Assembly: GCA_025350425.1 (NCBI GenBank) | Contig: JANXXW010000262.1 | Location: 1 to 5,070 of the forward strand | Reading direction: 5' to 3' | Length of the DNA: 5,070 nucleotides | From: Rhodospirillales bacterium | GTDB taxonomy: Bacteria > Pseudomonadota > Alphaproteobacteria > Acetobacterales > Acetobacteraceae | In this document: positions 5,054 to 5,070 of the stretch, piece by piece | Layout: the number at the start of each line of letters is the position of its first letter | How positions within the stretch are numbered: position 1 is the stretch's first letter | The notes under the pieces: generated by a model | The model's database searches: none | What the model was told of the DNA's origin: nothing | What the model saw: the letters and a program-made list of their open reading frames with translations, nothing else | Translations under genes and position numbers: made by a program

Positions 5054-5070
5054 GGCCAGCAAGAAGCGTG

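Noticed and set aside
1..5070. CRISPR array, tRNA or rRNA gene, toxin-antitoxin pair or defence system
   Set aside because: No regularly spaced repeats, no tRNA-like cloverleaf and no paired small toxin/antitoxin frames were seen on reading both strands.

Overview
The window reads as a chromosomal segment of a GC-rich alphaproteobacterium, plausibly Rhodospirillales/Acetobacteraceae. This rests on overall family resemblance: a PIG3-type quinone oxidoreductase next to a YbfF-like hydrolase, a short DUF1127 protein ending in an arginine pair, and high-GC codon use. The taxonomic call is inference; there is no rRNA or other marker gene here.

Positions 1-2179 are the 3' end of a sugar/polyol uptake operon on the + strand. 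They hold the C-terminal third of an RbsC-type ABC permease, a complete RbsB-type periplasmic binding protein with a twin-arginine-like signal peptide, and a short-chain dehydrogenase whose start codon overlaps the binding-protein stop (ATGA). The dehydrogenase C-terminal half resembles GolD/D-threitol dehydrogenase enzymes. The simplest model is that the transporter imports a polyol or related sugar and the dehydrogenase oxidises it at the first catabolic step. The ATPase and any kinase or regulator would lie to the left, outside the window.

Positions 2180-3182 are a gene-poor, lower-GC stretch of about 1 kb. It contains a degraded IS3-type OrfA transposase remnant, a perfect 13-bp REP-like palindrome, one small intact gene (DUF1127, about 70 aa) with a possible 5' hairpin, and a minus-strand fragment that may be the tail of a tyrosine recombinase. 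A two-part hairpin lies just before the next operon. This looks like an old insertion site between two stable operons.

Positions 3183-4980 hold a second + strand pair: a zinc-free PIG3/QOR-family NAD(P)H:quinone oxidoreductase and, 28 nt later, an alpha/beta-hydrolase of the YbfF esterase type. The last 90 nt contain a weak terminator-like hairpin. I see no clear undescribed system. The best leads are the polyol transport-oxidation coupling and the mixed remnant region between the two operons.
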